Assembly: GCA_021325025.1 (NCBI GenBank)
Contig: JAJPHZ010000001.1
Location: 1 to 64,000 of the forward strand
DNA length: 64,000 nt
Reading direction: 5' to 3'
Origin: Pseudomonadota bacterium
GTDB taxonomy: Bacteria > Desulfobacterota > Binatia > Binatales > Binataceae
Below are positions 25,876-34,827 of this stretch, in pieces. The position numbers were made by a program, and so were the translations under genes. Numbering within the stretch: position 1 is the first letter of the stretch; each line of letters opens with the position of its first letter. The notes beneath the pieces were generated by a model. It searched no databases, was not told the origin of the DNA, and saw nothing but the letters and a program-made list of their open reading frames with translations.

Positions 25876-28194
25876 CTACGAAATGCCGTCGCGGCTGCGC
25901 TCGACGCCCAGCTTCTTCATGCGGCTGCGCAGCGTGCTGGGATTGAGTTTGAGAATCGCGGCGGCGCCGTTGGGTCCCTCGATGCGCCAGTTGGTATGCT
26001 TGAGCACCTCGATAATGTGTTGTTTTTCGGTGCGTGCCAGCGAGCGATCGGCGCGCTCCGCAGCGCCATTGGGCGCCATGGGCGACCCGCGATCGGCGCG
26101 CGACATCGGCCCCGAGGGTATCAATTCAGCGGGCACATCCAACTCGGGTCCGCGGCACAGAATGACCGCGCGCTCAACGACGTTTTCCAGCTCCCGGATG
26201 TTGCCGGGCCAGGCATAGGCTGCCATGCGCGCCATCGCAGCGGCCGGAATCCGCTCGATTCGGCGTCCGATCCTGGCGGCATGGCGCCTGAGAAAATAAT
26301 GCACCAGCAGCGCAAGGTCTTCGATGCGCTCGCGCAGCGGCGGCATCACGATCGGAAAGACATTGAGCCGGTAGAACAGGTCGCGACGGAACTTGCCCTC
26401 GGCCATCGCCTGATTCAGATCGCGGTTGGTCGCCGCGATGACGCGCAAGTCGACCTTGACGCTGCCGCTGGCGCCGATGCGCTCGAACTCGCGCTCCTGC
26501 AGCACGCGCAACAGCTTGACCTGGACTTCGGGCGGCAGCTCGCCGATTTCGTCGAGAAACAGGGTTCCGCCGTTGGCCAGTTCGAACCGTCCGATTCGCT
26601 TGTCGATGGCGCCGGTGAATGCACCCCTTTCATGGCCGAAGAGTTCGCTTTCGATCAGCCCCGCGGGCAACGCCGCGCAATTGACCTTGATCAGCGGCCG
26701 GTCGCGGCGCGCACTGGCGGAATGGATCGCCCGTGCAATCAGTTCCTTGCCGGTTCCGGTCTCACCCAGGATCAGGACCGTGGAGTCGGTGGCCGCCACC
26801 AACCGCACCTTGTTCAGAACCGCGTTGAGCGCCGCGCTTTGCCCGACAATCTCTTCGAAGTTGTGCGCCTGCTTGATTTCCTCCTGAAGGTATTCGTTCT
26901 GAAGGCCGAGCTCCCGCAGTTCGGCTTCGGCGCGGCGCCGTTCGTCGACGTCGCGCAGAATCAGCGTGTACAGCTTGTGCGTGCCGACCTCGAAGTGCGA
27001 CACGGTGGCCTCGATCGGAAACTCGCTGCCGTCCGCCCGTTTGGCCGTCAGGCCCCCCGGCGCCCACACATAAGGGCGTGCCGCACCGCCGCCAAAGGCT
27101 TGCATCGACTCCTCCAGCGCGCGGCGCAAGCCGTCGGTGAGAAAGCGATCGAGGCTGGCACCGAGCGCCTGACCGGCCGGGATTTTAAAGATGTTCTCGG
27201 CGGCCCCGTTGAAGAGCTCGATGCGATGCGATGAATCAAACGTAACAATCGCGTCCATCGCTGAATCGATCACCCGCGCCAATCGCTCCTCGCTGACCCG
27301 CAGCGCTTCCTCGGCGCGCTTGCGATCGGTGATGTCGGAAATGATGGTCTGCGCTTCGACAATTCGGCCCTCCTGATCGCGAATCGCCCGGGTTGAGACC
27401 GCGGCCCATCCCAGGCTGCCGTCGGCCAGCCGCAACGGTTGCTCGTCGTATGCCACTTCGCGGCCGCTGAGGATACCTTCGTAGCGCCGCAAAAACACCT
27501 GGCGCTCGGGCTCCGCTTGCGGGGCGAACGCCAGCGCGTTGAGCCGCCGCAACTGCGCTTCGCTGTAGCGGCTCCATTCGACAAATTTGCGGTTCCAGCG
27601 CACCAGCCGGCCGTCGCGCGTCGCCGAAACAAAAGGAACCGGGGCGCCTTCGTACAGTTCGCGGTAGCGCTGCTCGCTCAGCCGCAGCGCCCGCTCCATC
27701 CGCAGCCGTTCGATCTCGGCGCGCACGCGGGCGGCGAAGATGCGCATGACGGTGATGCCACGCGGCCCGTCTGTCATCGGCTTGTCGTCGACGATCGCGA
27801 CGTGGCCGAAAACCCGCCCCTGTGCGTCGAACACCGGCACGCCGCAGTAACTCTCGGCGCCCCATTCCACCAACCCCTTGTCTTGCGGAAACAGTGCGCA
27901 CAGTCCGTGCGCGTAATGCGCGATTTCGCCGTGCAGCACGCTCTCGCATGGGGTACCGGTCAGCGGCAATTCGATGTTCTCGCCGAAGTGGTCGCGCTCC
28001 CACACCGCCAGCATCTTAAAGCGCGTGCCGTCTTCGGAAAGCTGGGTGACGAAGGCGTACTGAACAGCCAGCGCCAGGGCGAGATTTTGCGCCAGCGAAG
28101 CAAAAAAACGGTCGCCGGTCTCGGCTTCAACACCCTGGGCGATAGCCCGCAGCGCGGCGTCTTCAGGCAGGAAGATCGGGGTCCTGTCGCTCAT
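25876..28194 (-). CDS. Sigma-54-dependent activator with GAF, PAS, AAA+ and Fis domains
   Basis: This 772-residue regulator has a GAF domain (about 20-165), two PAS domains (about 175-295 and 305-430, the last ending [14 protein letters not shown]), an AAA+ domain (about 450-680) and a Fis-type HTH at the C-terminus. Functional ATPase motifs are intact: Walker A GETGTGKE, the sigma-54 contact loop GAFTGA and Walker [14 protein letters not shown]. It binds upstream of sigma-54 promoters and opens them after sensing a ligand or redox change. It is divergent from a small operon for a membrane peptide and a zinc-finger protein, with a shared 158-base promoter region. Confidence 0.92.
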   Translation of the reverse strand: MSDRTPIFLPEDAALRAIAQGVEAETGDRFFASLAQNLALALAVQYAFVTQLSEDGTRFKMLAVWERDHFGENIELPLTGTPCESVLHGEIAHYAHGLCALFPQDKGLVEWGAESYCGVPVFDAQGRVFGHVAIVDDKPMTDGPRGITVMRIFAARVRAEIERLRMERALRLSEQRYRELYEGAPVPFVSATRDGRLVRWNRKFVEWSRYSEAQLRRLNALAFAPQAEPERQVFLRRYEGILSGREVAYDEQPLRLADGSLGWAAVSTRAIRDQEGRIVEAQTIISDITDRKRAEEALRVSEERLARVIDSAMDAIVTFDSSHRIELFNGAAENIFKIPAGQALGASLDRFLTDGLRRALEESMQAFGGGAARPYVWAPGGLTAKRADGSEFPIEATVSHFEVGTHKLYTLILRDVDERRRAEAELRELGLQNEYLQEEIKQAHNFEEIVGQSAALNAVLNKVRLVAATDSTVLILGETGTGKELIARAIHSASARRDRPLIKVNCAALPAGLIESELFGHERGAFTGAIDKRIGRFELANGGTLFLDEIGELPPEVQVKLLRVLQEREFERIGASGSVKVDLRVIAATNRDLNQAMAEGKFRRDLFYRLNVFPIVMPPLRERIEDLALLVHYFLRRHAARIGRRIERIPAAAMARMAAYAWPGNIRELENVVERAVILCRGPELDVPAELIPSGPMSRADRGSPMAPNGAAERADRSLARTEKQHIIEVLKHTNWRIEGPNGAAAILKLNPSTLRSRMKKLGVERSRDGIS

Positions 28195-28352
28195 TTCAGC
28201 AACGGTGCTAGACGGTGGCTTATTTACTTAAACTTAAATCGGCTTGGAAGTCCACAGGATCCCGTCGGTGAAACCAGCGCGCCAAAGCGGCATCCAAATG
28301 GTCACCACGACCATTCAGAACGAGTGTTCGCAGCAGTCAGAAGGTGGTAGCG

Positions 28353-28475
28353 ATGCAAGCACGCGGCGCAGCCAGAAGTTTTCATGTCCCATGGGCGGCG
28401 CTCAGCCTGTGTACGGTCCTGGTACTGACCGGCCTGCTGATGGCCACCATCGCGATCGTGACTTGCGCACCCTGA
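28353..28475 (+). CDS. Very small single-pass membrane peptide
   Basis: A 40-codon frame starts at an ATG preceded by AAGGTGG and encodes a basic head (QARGAAR), then a single hydrophobic segment of about 24 residues (VPWAALSLCTVLVLTGLLM onwards) ending TCAP. Its stop is three bases before the start of the zinc-finger gene, so they look coupled. The positive-inside layout suggests the N-terminus faces the cytoplasm. It might supply the membrane anchor that the adjacent zinc-finger protein lacks, but this is inference. Confidence 0.55.
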   Translation: MQARGAARSFHVPWAALSLCTVLVLTGLLMATIAIVTCAP

Positions 28476-28478
28476 GCG

Positions 28479-28739
28479 ATGAATCATGCGCCGATGACCT
28501 GCGCGGAATTTGTTGACCAGGTCGGCGCCCATCTCGAGGGCGATTTGACGCCCACTCAGATGGCGCTGTTCGACGCGCATCTGGCTGTCTGCCCTCGATG
28601 CCGCCGGTATCTGGCCTCCTACAAGGCGGCGGTCAGCCTGGTACGGGCCGCGATGGCGGACAGCGAGGAGCGGGGCGCGCAAAGCCTTCCCGAGGCTCTG
28701 GTCAAATCGATCATGCGCCGGCACAGGCGCCGCAAATAG
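28479..28739 (+). CDS. Zinc-finger (zf-HC2) anti-sigma-like protein
   Basis: The 86-residue protein matches the zinc-binding anti-sigma domain: CAEFVDQVGAHLEGDLTPTQMALFDAHLAVCPRCRRYLASY, with the ZAS signature H-x3-C-x2-C. It has no membrane segment; most relatives carry one after the zinc domain. Its likely target is an ECF sigma factor, and the nearest is the STAS-fused one ending at 24855 on the opposite strand, beyond the sigma-54 activator. The 40-residue membrane peptide encoded directly upstream may act with it. The gene ends just before the end of the convergent ABC transporter gene. Confidence 0.82.
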   Translation: MNHAPMTCAEFVDQVGAHLEGDLTPTQMALFDAHLAVCPRCRRYLASYKAAVSLVRAAMADSEERGAQSLPEALVKSIMRRHRRRK

Positions 28740-30572
28740 TCAGCGCGGCGTGTCCGGCCGCGTCGGATTGTACGACGAGGGCGGGGCTTCGCACGGCGCG
28801 CCGCCCGCAGCCAGGCAGGTGGGCTGCCGGTTGTACTGACGGTTGTAAAGTTCGAAATAACGCCCCTGGCAAGCGTACAGCGACTCGTGGTTGCCGCGCT
28901 CCACAATCCGCCCGGCCTCGATCACCAGAATCTGGTCGGCCCGGCCGATAGTGGACAGGCGATGGGCGATTACGAAGGTCGTGCACCCGCGCATCAGCGC
29001 TTCGAGGTCCTCCTGGATCAGGGCCTCGGATTCCGAGTCGATGCTCGAGGTCGCTTCATCGAGGAGCAAGATTCTGGGATGGGCTAGTACCGCCCGCGCA
29101 ATGGCGATGCGCTGGCGCTGTCCCCAGGAAAGCCTGACGCCGCGCTCGCCGACCACCGTGTCATACTTGTTGTCCAGGGCTTCGGCGAACTGCGCGACAT
29201 GCGCGATGCGGCAGGCACGAAGAATCTCGTCGTATCGGGCGCCGGGCTGCGACAGCGCCACGTTTTCCGCGATCGTCCCGTCGAACAGGAAGGGATCCTG
29301 AAACACCACTCCCAGTTGGCTGCGATAGGAATCCAGCCGCACCGTGCAAAGATCGACGCCGTCCACGCTGATTGTGCCGGCGGTGGGACTGTAGAAGGCC
29401 GCGAGCAAATTTATAATGGTGGATTTTCCCGCTCCGGAAGGACCTACCAGCGCAGTTATCGTGCCCGGCCGCGCCTGGAACGAGATATCGGTCAGCACCG
29501 GTTGATTGGGCTCATACGCGAAGCACACCTTGTCAAACACCACCGTTGCGCCGATTGGCGGCAGGCACACGACACGTTTGGGATCGGCGTCTTCGGGCGG
29601 CTCGCGCAGCAGCTCGCAGGTGCGGCGCAGCCCCGCGATCGCCTCGCTGAGCTGGCTGCCGAGGCCCGCCACCTGCACCAGCGGCAACACCATCACGCCC
29701 AGGAACAAAGTGTAGGTAAATAATCCTCCGACGGTCATCGCGCCGGCCAGGATCTGCCTGCTCCCCAGCACCATCACCAGCGCGCCGACCGTGCCCAGCA
29801 AGAGCGTTGAGGAAAGGCTCATCGCCGACGTCACGGTCAGCAAGCGCAGCACATTGTCCAAAAGACGCCGCATCCCGCGGGCGAAAACCGCCTGTTCGCC
29901 GGCTTCGGCGCGGTAGCCCTTGACCACCCGAATACCGGCCAGCGACTCGGTCAGCCGGCCGGTAATTTCGGCCGTAATGCGGCTGCGCTCCTCGAACATT
30001 GGCCCGATTGCCTCCAGTCCCTTCCAAAAGGCCAGCGCAGCGGCCGCTACGCACGGAACCGTCAGCGCGGTCATCAGCGGACTGATGCGGATCAGCACCA
30101 CCAGGGCAATCGCCGCGGTTAGCAGCCCACCCAGGAAGTCGATCAGGCCCGTGCCCAGCAGGTTCCGCACACCTTCAACGTCGTTCATGATGCGGCTGAC
30201 CAAAGCGCCGGTTTTGGCGCAGTCGTAATAAGCAATCGGCAGGCGGCTTACGTGCGTCCGCACCCTGATGCGCAGCGCCGCCATCACCTTGAAGGCCGCT
30301 TTGGAGAGCGACTGGGTAAGCGCGAAGGCGCTTACGCCCTGGATGACGGTGGCTAAAAGAACAGCGCCGATCAGCGGCCTCAGCATCCGCGTGTTGCGCT
30401 TGCCAATGATGTCGTCGATGAGGAACCGGGCCGAGGCGGGCAAGACCAGCGCTGCGACGCGGTTGACCGCCAGCATCGCCAGCCCAAACGCCAGCAGGCC
30501 GCGGCGCGGCGCGACCAACCCCCAAATCTCCGCCGCATCGGGGCGCGCCCGGGTGGAGGTCTCGGCACTCAT
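28740..30572 (-). CDS. Lasso-peptide ABC exporter (membrane-ATPase fusion, D protein)
   Basis: The 610-residue half-transporter has six membrane helices in residues 30-320 and an ATPase domain in about 350-580. Walker A is GPSGAGKST, the Q-loop region is LGVVFQDPFLFDGTIAENV, Walker B is ILLLDEATSSID and the H-loop histidine lies in VIAHRLSTI. The signature motif reads LSWGQ rather than LSGGQ. Its ATG overlaps the stop of the B gene by four bases. In lasso-peptide operons the D transporter exports the mature peptide and gives self-immunity; its place as last gene of the A-C-B-D order fits that. Confidence 0.88.
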   Translation of the reverse strand: MSAETSTRARPDAAEIWGLVAPRRGLLAFGLAMLAVNRVAALVLPASARFLIDDIIGKRNTRMLRPLIGAVLLATVIQGVSAFALTQSLSKAAFKVMAALRIRVRTHVSRLPIAYYDCAKTGALVSRIMNDVEGVRNLLGTGLIDFLGGLLTAAIALVVLIRISPLMTALTVPCVAAAALAFWKGLEAIGPMFEERSRITAEITGRLTESLAGIRVVKGYRAEAGEQAVFARGMRRLLDNVLRLLTVTSAMSLSSTLLLGTVGALVMVLGSRQILAGAMTVGGLFTYTLFLGVMVLPLVQVAGLGSQLSEAIAGLRRTCELLREPPEDADPKRVVCLPPIGATVVFDKVCFAYEPNQPVLTDISFQARPGTITALVGPSGAGKSTIINLLAAFYSPTAGTISVDGVDLCTVRLDSYRSQLGVVFQDPFLFDGTIAENVALSQPGARYDEILRACRIAHVAQFAEALDNKYDTVVGERGVRLSWGQRQRIAIARAVLAHPRILLLDEATSSIDSESEALIQEDLEALMRGCTTFVIAHRLSTIGRADQILVIEAGRIVERGNHESLYACQGRYFELYNRQYNRQPTCLAAGGAPCEAPPSSYNPTRPDTPR

Positions 30573-31309
30573 TCGTAGCGCACGACCGGGAGGTAGGTTT
30601 CGCAGCGATCGCGGAAGTCGGTCAGAATCCGGGTGCCGGCCTGGCACCAGCAATGGCCGGCCAACGGGTAGAGCTGTACACCGACGACCAGGGCGGCGGG
30701 AATTCCCATCGAGCGCAATATGTACCAGGCGCACAAAGCCCGTTCCTTGCACGTGCTCAGCGCCAGCCGTGCGGCGGCCCGCCGGATGCTGTCGTCCACA
30801 CGGCTGATGATTTCATCCTGTTGCGATTGCGCCACGGCCGCCTGCGCGGGGCGAATCGCCTTTTGCCAAATCGCCACGGAGCGCGCCCAGCCAAACATCG
30901 CAAGGCAAGCGCGCGCCACAACCAGCAGCAGCGTGGGCTTGATTTTAGGTTTGACGCGAAGCACATCCAGCATGCGCAGCGCAGGCAGGATCGTCAGGGC
31001 GGGCCAAAGCGCGCTTCTTCGACGGCACCCATCGCGGCCGCCGCAGTCCTGGATGAGCCGCTTATCCTTAAGTTTGCCGAGCAAGGACTCAAGATCGGAG
31101 CGAACCTTGTGCGCGCTGACCTCGTAGCGCGCCGCGATCCGCGCGATGGTAGTCTCCACGCCGTCAACGAGCGTTCCCTCAAGCATCTCGGTTCCACTCG
31201 CGCTCAGGGCGTAAAACGAACCGTCAAGATCAAGCAACCGCGCCGAACCGTCATCGACTGGGAGGAAAACAACGCCCCCTGCCAGCATGTATTTTGCCGG
31301 ATTAGTCAT
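30569..31309 (-). CDS. Lasso-peptide B protein: PqqD-like RRE fused to transglutaminase-like peptidase
   Basis: The 246-residue protein joins an N-terminal PqqD-like leader-binding domain (about 8-90: MLAGGVVFLPVDDGSARLLDLDGSFYALSASGTEMLEGTLVDG) to a C-terminal transglutaminase-core domain (about 130-246) of the lasso B2 type. The catalytic cysteine is in LSTCKERALCAWYILRSMGIPAALVVG, the histidine in YPLAGHCWCQAGTRILTDF, and an aspartate follows in the same stretch. It would bind the precursor leader through its YxxP motif and cut it off. In many operons the two halves are separate genes. Its ATG overlaps the C stop by four bases. Confidence 0.9.
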   Translation of the reverse strand: MTNPAKYMLAGGVVFLPVDDGSARLLDLDGSFYALSASGTEMLEGTLVDGVETTIARIAARYEVSAHKVRSDLESLLGKLKDKRLIQDCGGRDGCRRRSALWPALTILPALRMLDVLRVKPKIKPTLLLVVARACLAMFGWARSVAIWQKAIRPAQAAVAQSQQDEIISRVDDSIRRAAARLALSTCKERALCAWYILRSMGIPAALVVGVQLYPLAGHCWCQAGTRILTDFRDRCETYLPVVRYE

Positions 31310-33246
31310 GGCGCGATACTCGGCATCGGCGCGGCTGGGCGCCATCCCGCTGCGGCACGCAATGTGTCGCGGGTGATGCGGACTGTTTCCACGGGGGGCA
31401 CCATCGAAGCCCGCCAGCGCTCGGCTGTCGACAGCCATGCGATCGCCGACAGCGTCAGATCCAGCCGCATCGAACCGGCCGTCGAATGTTCAATCCCCAA
31501 CGCTGTCTGACGCAAACACTGCATCAGCATCTGCCCATCAAACAGTCCCAGCTCATCAATCGCGGGCTGATTGATCAGCTTCTCAAGGGTGGGCAAGCGG
31601 CGGGCCAATCCCCTGTAATAGACCTCGTTAAAATGGCCCTTGGCACGCCGCTTACGGATCTTCTCGGGCAGGACGTCGCCCAGCGCAGAGGCCAGCAGCG
31701 GCTTGTGCGTTCCCGGTTCCTGGCGGAAGCGCACGGCGATACCTAATCCAAGGCATAGCAGGCGCGGATCGGTAAACGGATGAGCGATCGCGATGCCGCG
31801 GGGTGCGGCCAGCGACCAACGGCAGCAATCACCGACGTGGGCCTGGATCGAGGCCAAAGCCAGGGAGAGGCTGACCGGCCGGCATGACGCGTAAAGCCAG
31901 CGGAGATTTCTCAATCCCCGTTCGTAAAGGTGATGCGTGCGAGCGAAGCGCGGACGAATCCACGGCGCGATGCTGCCCTCGCCCTGATGTTTCCAGTCAA
32001 CCAGGCCGCGGTTGACCAACGCGCGCATACCGCCCCGCAGGCGCATCGGCAGCAGATTGGCAACGCCGAATCGATAGAAAAGCACCCAGGGATCGACGTT
32101 GCGTGCCGCCGCCCAGCGGCTGGCGTCGCGCCACGCTGCCCACAGCCGTCCGGTGCGCAGCAGTTCGGTAATGTGAAACGGCGGAACCTCAAGCATATCG
32201 TCGCCGCCGTGTCCGGTGAGAATCGTCTGCACGCCGGCTTGTGCGGCGGTGTCGATCAGCACGCGCTCACGCGCCATGTCGAACAGGCCGGGAAACGGCT
32301 CATCGTGATCGGGCGGGTCTTCAAAGCTGTCATAGGTCAGCAGTTCGTCGCCAACAATTTTGTGGCTAACGATATCGGGCTGGTCCGCCAGTGCGGCCTC
32401 GATGTATGGAATCTCGCCGGCCAGCGTTTCCAAACGAGGGTAAACGATGGACAACGTATGCAACGGTGTCTGCCCGCTTGCGCGCAGGCAATCGCGCGCG
32501 GTCAGCGACACGGCGGTCGAATCCATCCCGCCCGACAGGCGCGAGGCGGTAAGGCCCTGGATGCGCTCGCGCACCGCGGGCCGGAAGCGTTGGGCGAATT
32601 GCCCGGCAATCTCCTCGATCTGCGCGCTGCCGGGATCCACCATCCGCTCCAGCCAGTTCCACGCGCGCAGGCATTTGACCGCGCCGGTCGCGATATGCAT
32701 CTGAACAACGCATCCCGCCGCCACCCGCTGGATCGCTTCCCAGACACACTCGGGCGACGCTCTTTCCTGAATCGCCAAAGCCGGCCGCGCCAGGTATTCG
32801 GCCAGGAAGTCGAGATTGAGGCGGCGTTGCGGCAGCAGCTCAAGCAGCGGACCCATCGCAGTGCCGACCGCGAATCGGTCGGCGTGGCGGACCCAGAACA
32901 GCGGATAGCCGCCCAACGGATCGCGCGCCGCGATCAGCAGGTTACTCGCCGTGTCCCAGATAAGCAGACAAAAATCGCCTTCCAGTCGTTCCACACCGGC
33001 GTCGCCCCAGCGCCGCCAAACCGCCAGCGCCAGCGCCGCATTGCTGCAATACTCGCCCTGCGCGCCGTCGCGCCGCAAGCGGCTTAGCAACTCGTCGCGA
33101 TAATACAGGCGGCCCATCAGCGCCGCGCAGCCCCCGTGGTCGGCGGCAAACGTCACCAGGGCCGAACCGTCGCCTGGACGCCGGCCGTGGAAGTTGAAAT
33201 CGACGTCATCCTCCCGAGCCAGGACGGTGAATCCGACTTGCATCAT
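31306..33246 (-). CDS. Lasso-peptide cyclase (asparagine-synthetase-like C protein)
   Basis: This 646-residue protein resembles asparagine synthetase B: an N-terminal glutaminase-like domain (about 1-190) and a C-terminal AMP-forming synthetase domain (about 215-600) with the pyrophosphate loop LSGGMDSTAVSL. The catalytic cysteine expected at position 2 of a real glutaminase is missing (start MMQVGF), as in lasso cyclases, which activate an Asp or Glu side chain with ATP and join it to the new N-terminus. GTG at 33258 and ATG at 33243 are alternative starts. It lies between the precursor and B genes. Confidence 0.88.
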   Translation of the reverse strand: MMQVGFTVLAREDDVDFNFHGRRPGDGSALVTFAADHGGCAALMGRLYYRDELLSRLRRDGAQGEYCSNAALALAVWRRWGDAGVERLEGDFCLLIWDTASNLLIAARDPLGGYPLFWVRHADRFAVGTAMGPLLELLPQRRLNLDFLAEYLARPALAIQERASPECVWEAIQRVAAGCVVQMHIATGAVKCLRAWNWLERMVDPGSAQIEEIAGQFAQRFRPAVRERIQGLTASRLSGGMDSTAVSLTARDCLRASGQTPLHTLSIVYPRLETLAGEIPYIEAALADQPDIVSHKIVGDELLTYDSFEDPPDHDEPFPGLFDMARERVLIDTAAQAGVQTILTGHGGDDMLEVPPFHITELLRTGRLWAAWRDASRWAAARNVDPWVLFYRFGVANLLPMRLRGGMRALVNRGLVDWKHQGEGSIAPWIRPRFARTHHLYERGLRNLRWLYASCRPVSLSLALASIQAHVGDCCRWSLAAPRGIAIAHPFTDPRLLCLGLGIAVRFRQEPGTHKPLLASALGDVLPEKIRKRRAKGHFNEVYYRGLARRLPTLEKLINQPAIDELGLFDGQMLMQCLRQTALGIEHSTAGSMRLDLTLSAIAWLSTAERWRASMVPPVETVRITRDTLRAAAGWRPAAPMPSIAP

Positions 33247-33317
33247 CCGAGGCCACACACGCTTGAGGCAGCGCCCTTCAGCAAGCGCCAGTTATGAGCC
33301 CGGGCGCCGCGATGTTG

Positions 33318-33503
33318 TTAAGGTTGCGGCCAGTTGGTGTACCAATCGTTATGCAGGTCGCGATAAGGAGCACTCACCATCGGGCCCTGGAGCAAGTCGG
33401 TGGCCGCGCCGATCTCGAACAACTCGGGGCTCGTATATGCGGTCTCCGCTCTCTTTACGGGAGCCTTCGTCCCGGAATCGGCGGTCAGGTTGGATTCAGT
33501 CAT
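33318..33503 (-). CDS. Lasso-peptide precursor, atypical core
   Basis: A 61-residue peptide with AGGAGA seven bases before its ATG, first gene of the lasso operon. The leader holds the conserved Y23-T-S-P26 and L28, I31-G32 pattern that docks on the RRE domain. The C-terminal region is GPMVSAPYRD (40-49) followed by a Trp/Tyr/Pro-rich tail (DWYTNWPQP). The usual Thr two before the cut is absent at every candidate cut site. Candidate rings are P41 to D49 (9 residues, proline N-terminus), G40 to D49 (10 residues) or A45 to D53 (9 residues, odd cut). The true core is undecided. Confidence 0.85.
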   Translation of the reverse strand: MTESNLTADSGTKAPVKRAETAYTSPELFEIGAATDLLQGPMVSAPYRDLHNDWYTNWPQP

Positions 33504-33594
33504 CTTATGCTCTCCTATTGCTGTAAATCTGATTTGACACCAACGTACCCGTTCGTCGACTCAGTGGAGAGCAGAAAGCATGCCATCCCGGATT

Positions 33595-33619
33595 TGCACC
33601 TGACGTGTTCAGACGTGCA
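33595..33619. promoter_or_regulatory. Imperfect dyad upstream of lasso operon
   Basis: TGCACCTGA at the left pairs with TCAGACGTGCA at the right (an extra two bases in the right arm), and GACGTG is directly repeated inside it. It lies about 92 bases upstream of the precursor ATG, in the only non-coding stretch before the operon, so it could be an operator or part of a promoter. No known site was recognised. Confidence 0.35.
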
Positions 33620-33744
33620 CAGCCCTCTTGCGGCTGGCGCTATCGGTGACAAGCGGCTGGGTACCGTTGTCGCCCAACGCGCCACGCGCTTGAGGCCGGG
33701 GCCTCGGGGGGGCGGGTTTGCGGAAAAACCCTTCTCTGCAGCGG

Positions 33745-34827
33745 CTACGGATTTATCGACACTGGCTGCCGGCGACGGCCCCAGTTGCCCGGCCTATCTT
33801 CAAAGACGCCGGCGCACAGCGTGCCGCAAGCCGTGCAGCGGCCCGGGGGAGAGAGATTCCACGACGTGATCTCGTACCAATCGCGGCCGACCAGCCGGCA
33901 GCCGCAGGCGTGGCAATAGGTGCTCTGGGTCGCTTCGTCATGGATGTTGCCGGTGTAGACGTAGCGCAGGCCGGCGCTTTGTGCGAGGCGCCGCGCCACG
34001 GTCAGCGTCGCCGCCGGAGTCGGGGGCCGATCGAGCATCTTCCACTCCGGGTGGAACGCGGTGAGATGCAGCGGCACCTCGGGACCCAGATGCTCAGCAA
34101 TCCATGCGCTGAGCGCCTCGATTTCGGCGGGCGAGTCGTTCTCGCCGGGGATAAGCAGGGTAGTGATCTCCAGCCACACGCGCGCTTCGTGCTTGAGGTA
34201 TTCGAGTGTTTCGAGCACCGGGGCGAGCGTGCCCGTGCACAGCCGCCGGTAAAATCCTTCGGTGAAGCCTTTCAGATCGATGTTGGCGGCGTCCACGTAA
34301 CGATAGAACTCCGCCCGCGGCGCCTCGCACATGTAGCCGGCGGACACCGCCACCGTCTTGACCCCCTGTGCCCGGCAGGCCTGCGCCACGTCGATCGCAT
34401 ATTCGACAAACACCACCGGGTCGTTGTAGGTGAAGGCCACCGCCCGGCATCCGCTGCCCAGCGCCGCGCGCACGATGGCCTCGGACGTGGCCAGGTCGGT
34501 CAGCCGGTCAAATTCGCGCGCCTTGCTGATGTCCCAGTTCTGGCAGAAGCGGCAGGTCAGGTTGCATCCCGCGGTTCCGAACGACAGCACCGCCGTGCCG
34601 GGCAGAAAATGGTTGAGCGGCTTCTTTTCGATCGGATCGACGCAAAAGCCGGAGGAACGGCCATAGGTCGTCAGCACCATGCGGTCGTGATGGCGGGCGC
34701 GGACGAAGCACAGCCCGCGCTGATTTTCCTTAAGCTTGCAAAAGCGCGGACACAGATCGCATTGAATCCGGCCGTCAGGCAGGCGATGCCAAAAGCGCGC
34801 GTCGCTGCCCGCCTCGATACTGTTCAT
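33745..34827 (-). CDS. Radical SAM enzyme of the AmmeMemoRadiSam type
   Basis: The 360-residue protein is a pyruvate-formate-lyase-activase-like radical SAM enzyme. The cluster-binding CNLTCRFC is at about residues 88-95, preceded by an N-terminal cysteine set CDLCPRFCKLKENQRGLC and followed by a C-terminal pair YCHACGCRL and RCTACGTLC, which probably bind a second metal or cluster. This overall plan matches the AmmeMemoRadiSam system radical SAM enzyme. The MEMO and AMMECR1 partners that usually go with it are not in the window. It ends 241 bases before the lasso operon on the same strand; no link is implied. Confidence 0.86.
   Translation of the reverse strand: MNSIEAGSDARFWHRLPDGRIQCDLCPRFCKLKENQRGLCFVRARHHDRMVLTTYGRSSGFCVDPIEKKPLNHFLPGTAVLSFGTAGCNLTCRFCQNWDISKAREFDRLTDLATSEAIVRAALGSGCRAVAFTYNDPVVFVEYAIDVAQACRAQGVKTVAVSAGYMCEAPRAEFYRYVDAANIDLKGFTEGFYRRLCTGTLAPVLETLEYLKHEARVWLEITTLLIPGENDSPAEIEALSAWIAEHLGPEVPLHLTAFHPEWKMLDRPPTPAATLTVARRLAQSAGLRYVYTGNIHDEATQSTYCHACGCRLVGRDWYEITSWNLSPPGRCTACGTLCAGVFEDRPGNWGRRRQPVSINP

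Noticed and set aside
30653..31510. A 285-codon frame opposite the lasso B gene
   Set aside because: Antisense shadow of a well-supported gene with no recognised motif.
33515..33586. A 23-codon frame just upstream of the lasso precursor
   Set aside because: Considered as a second precursor, but it has no YxxP leader motif and its end covers the ribosome-binding site of the real precursor.
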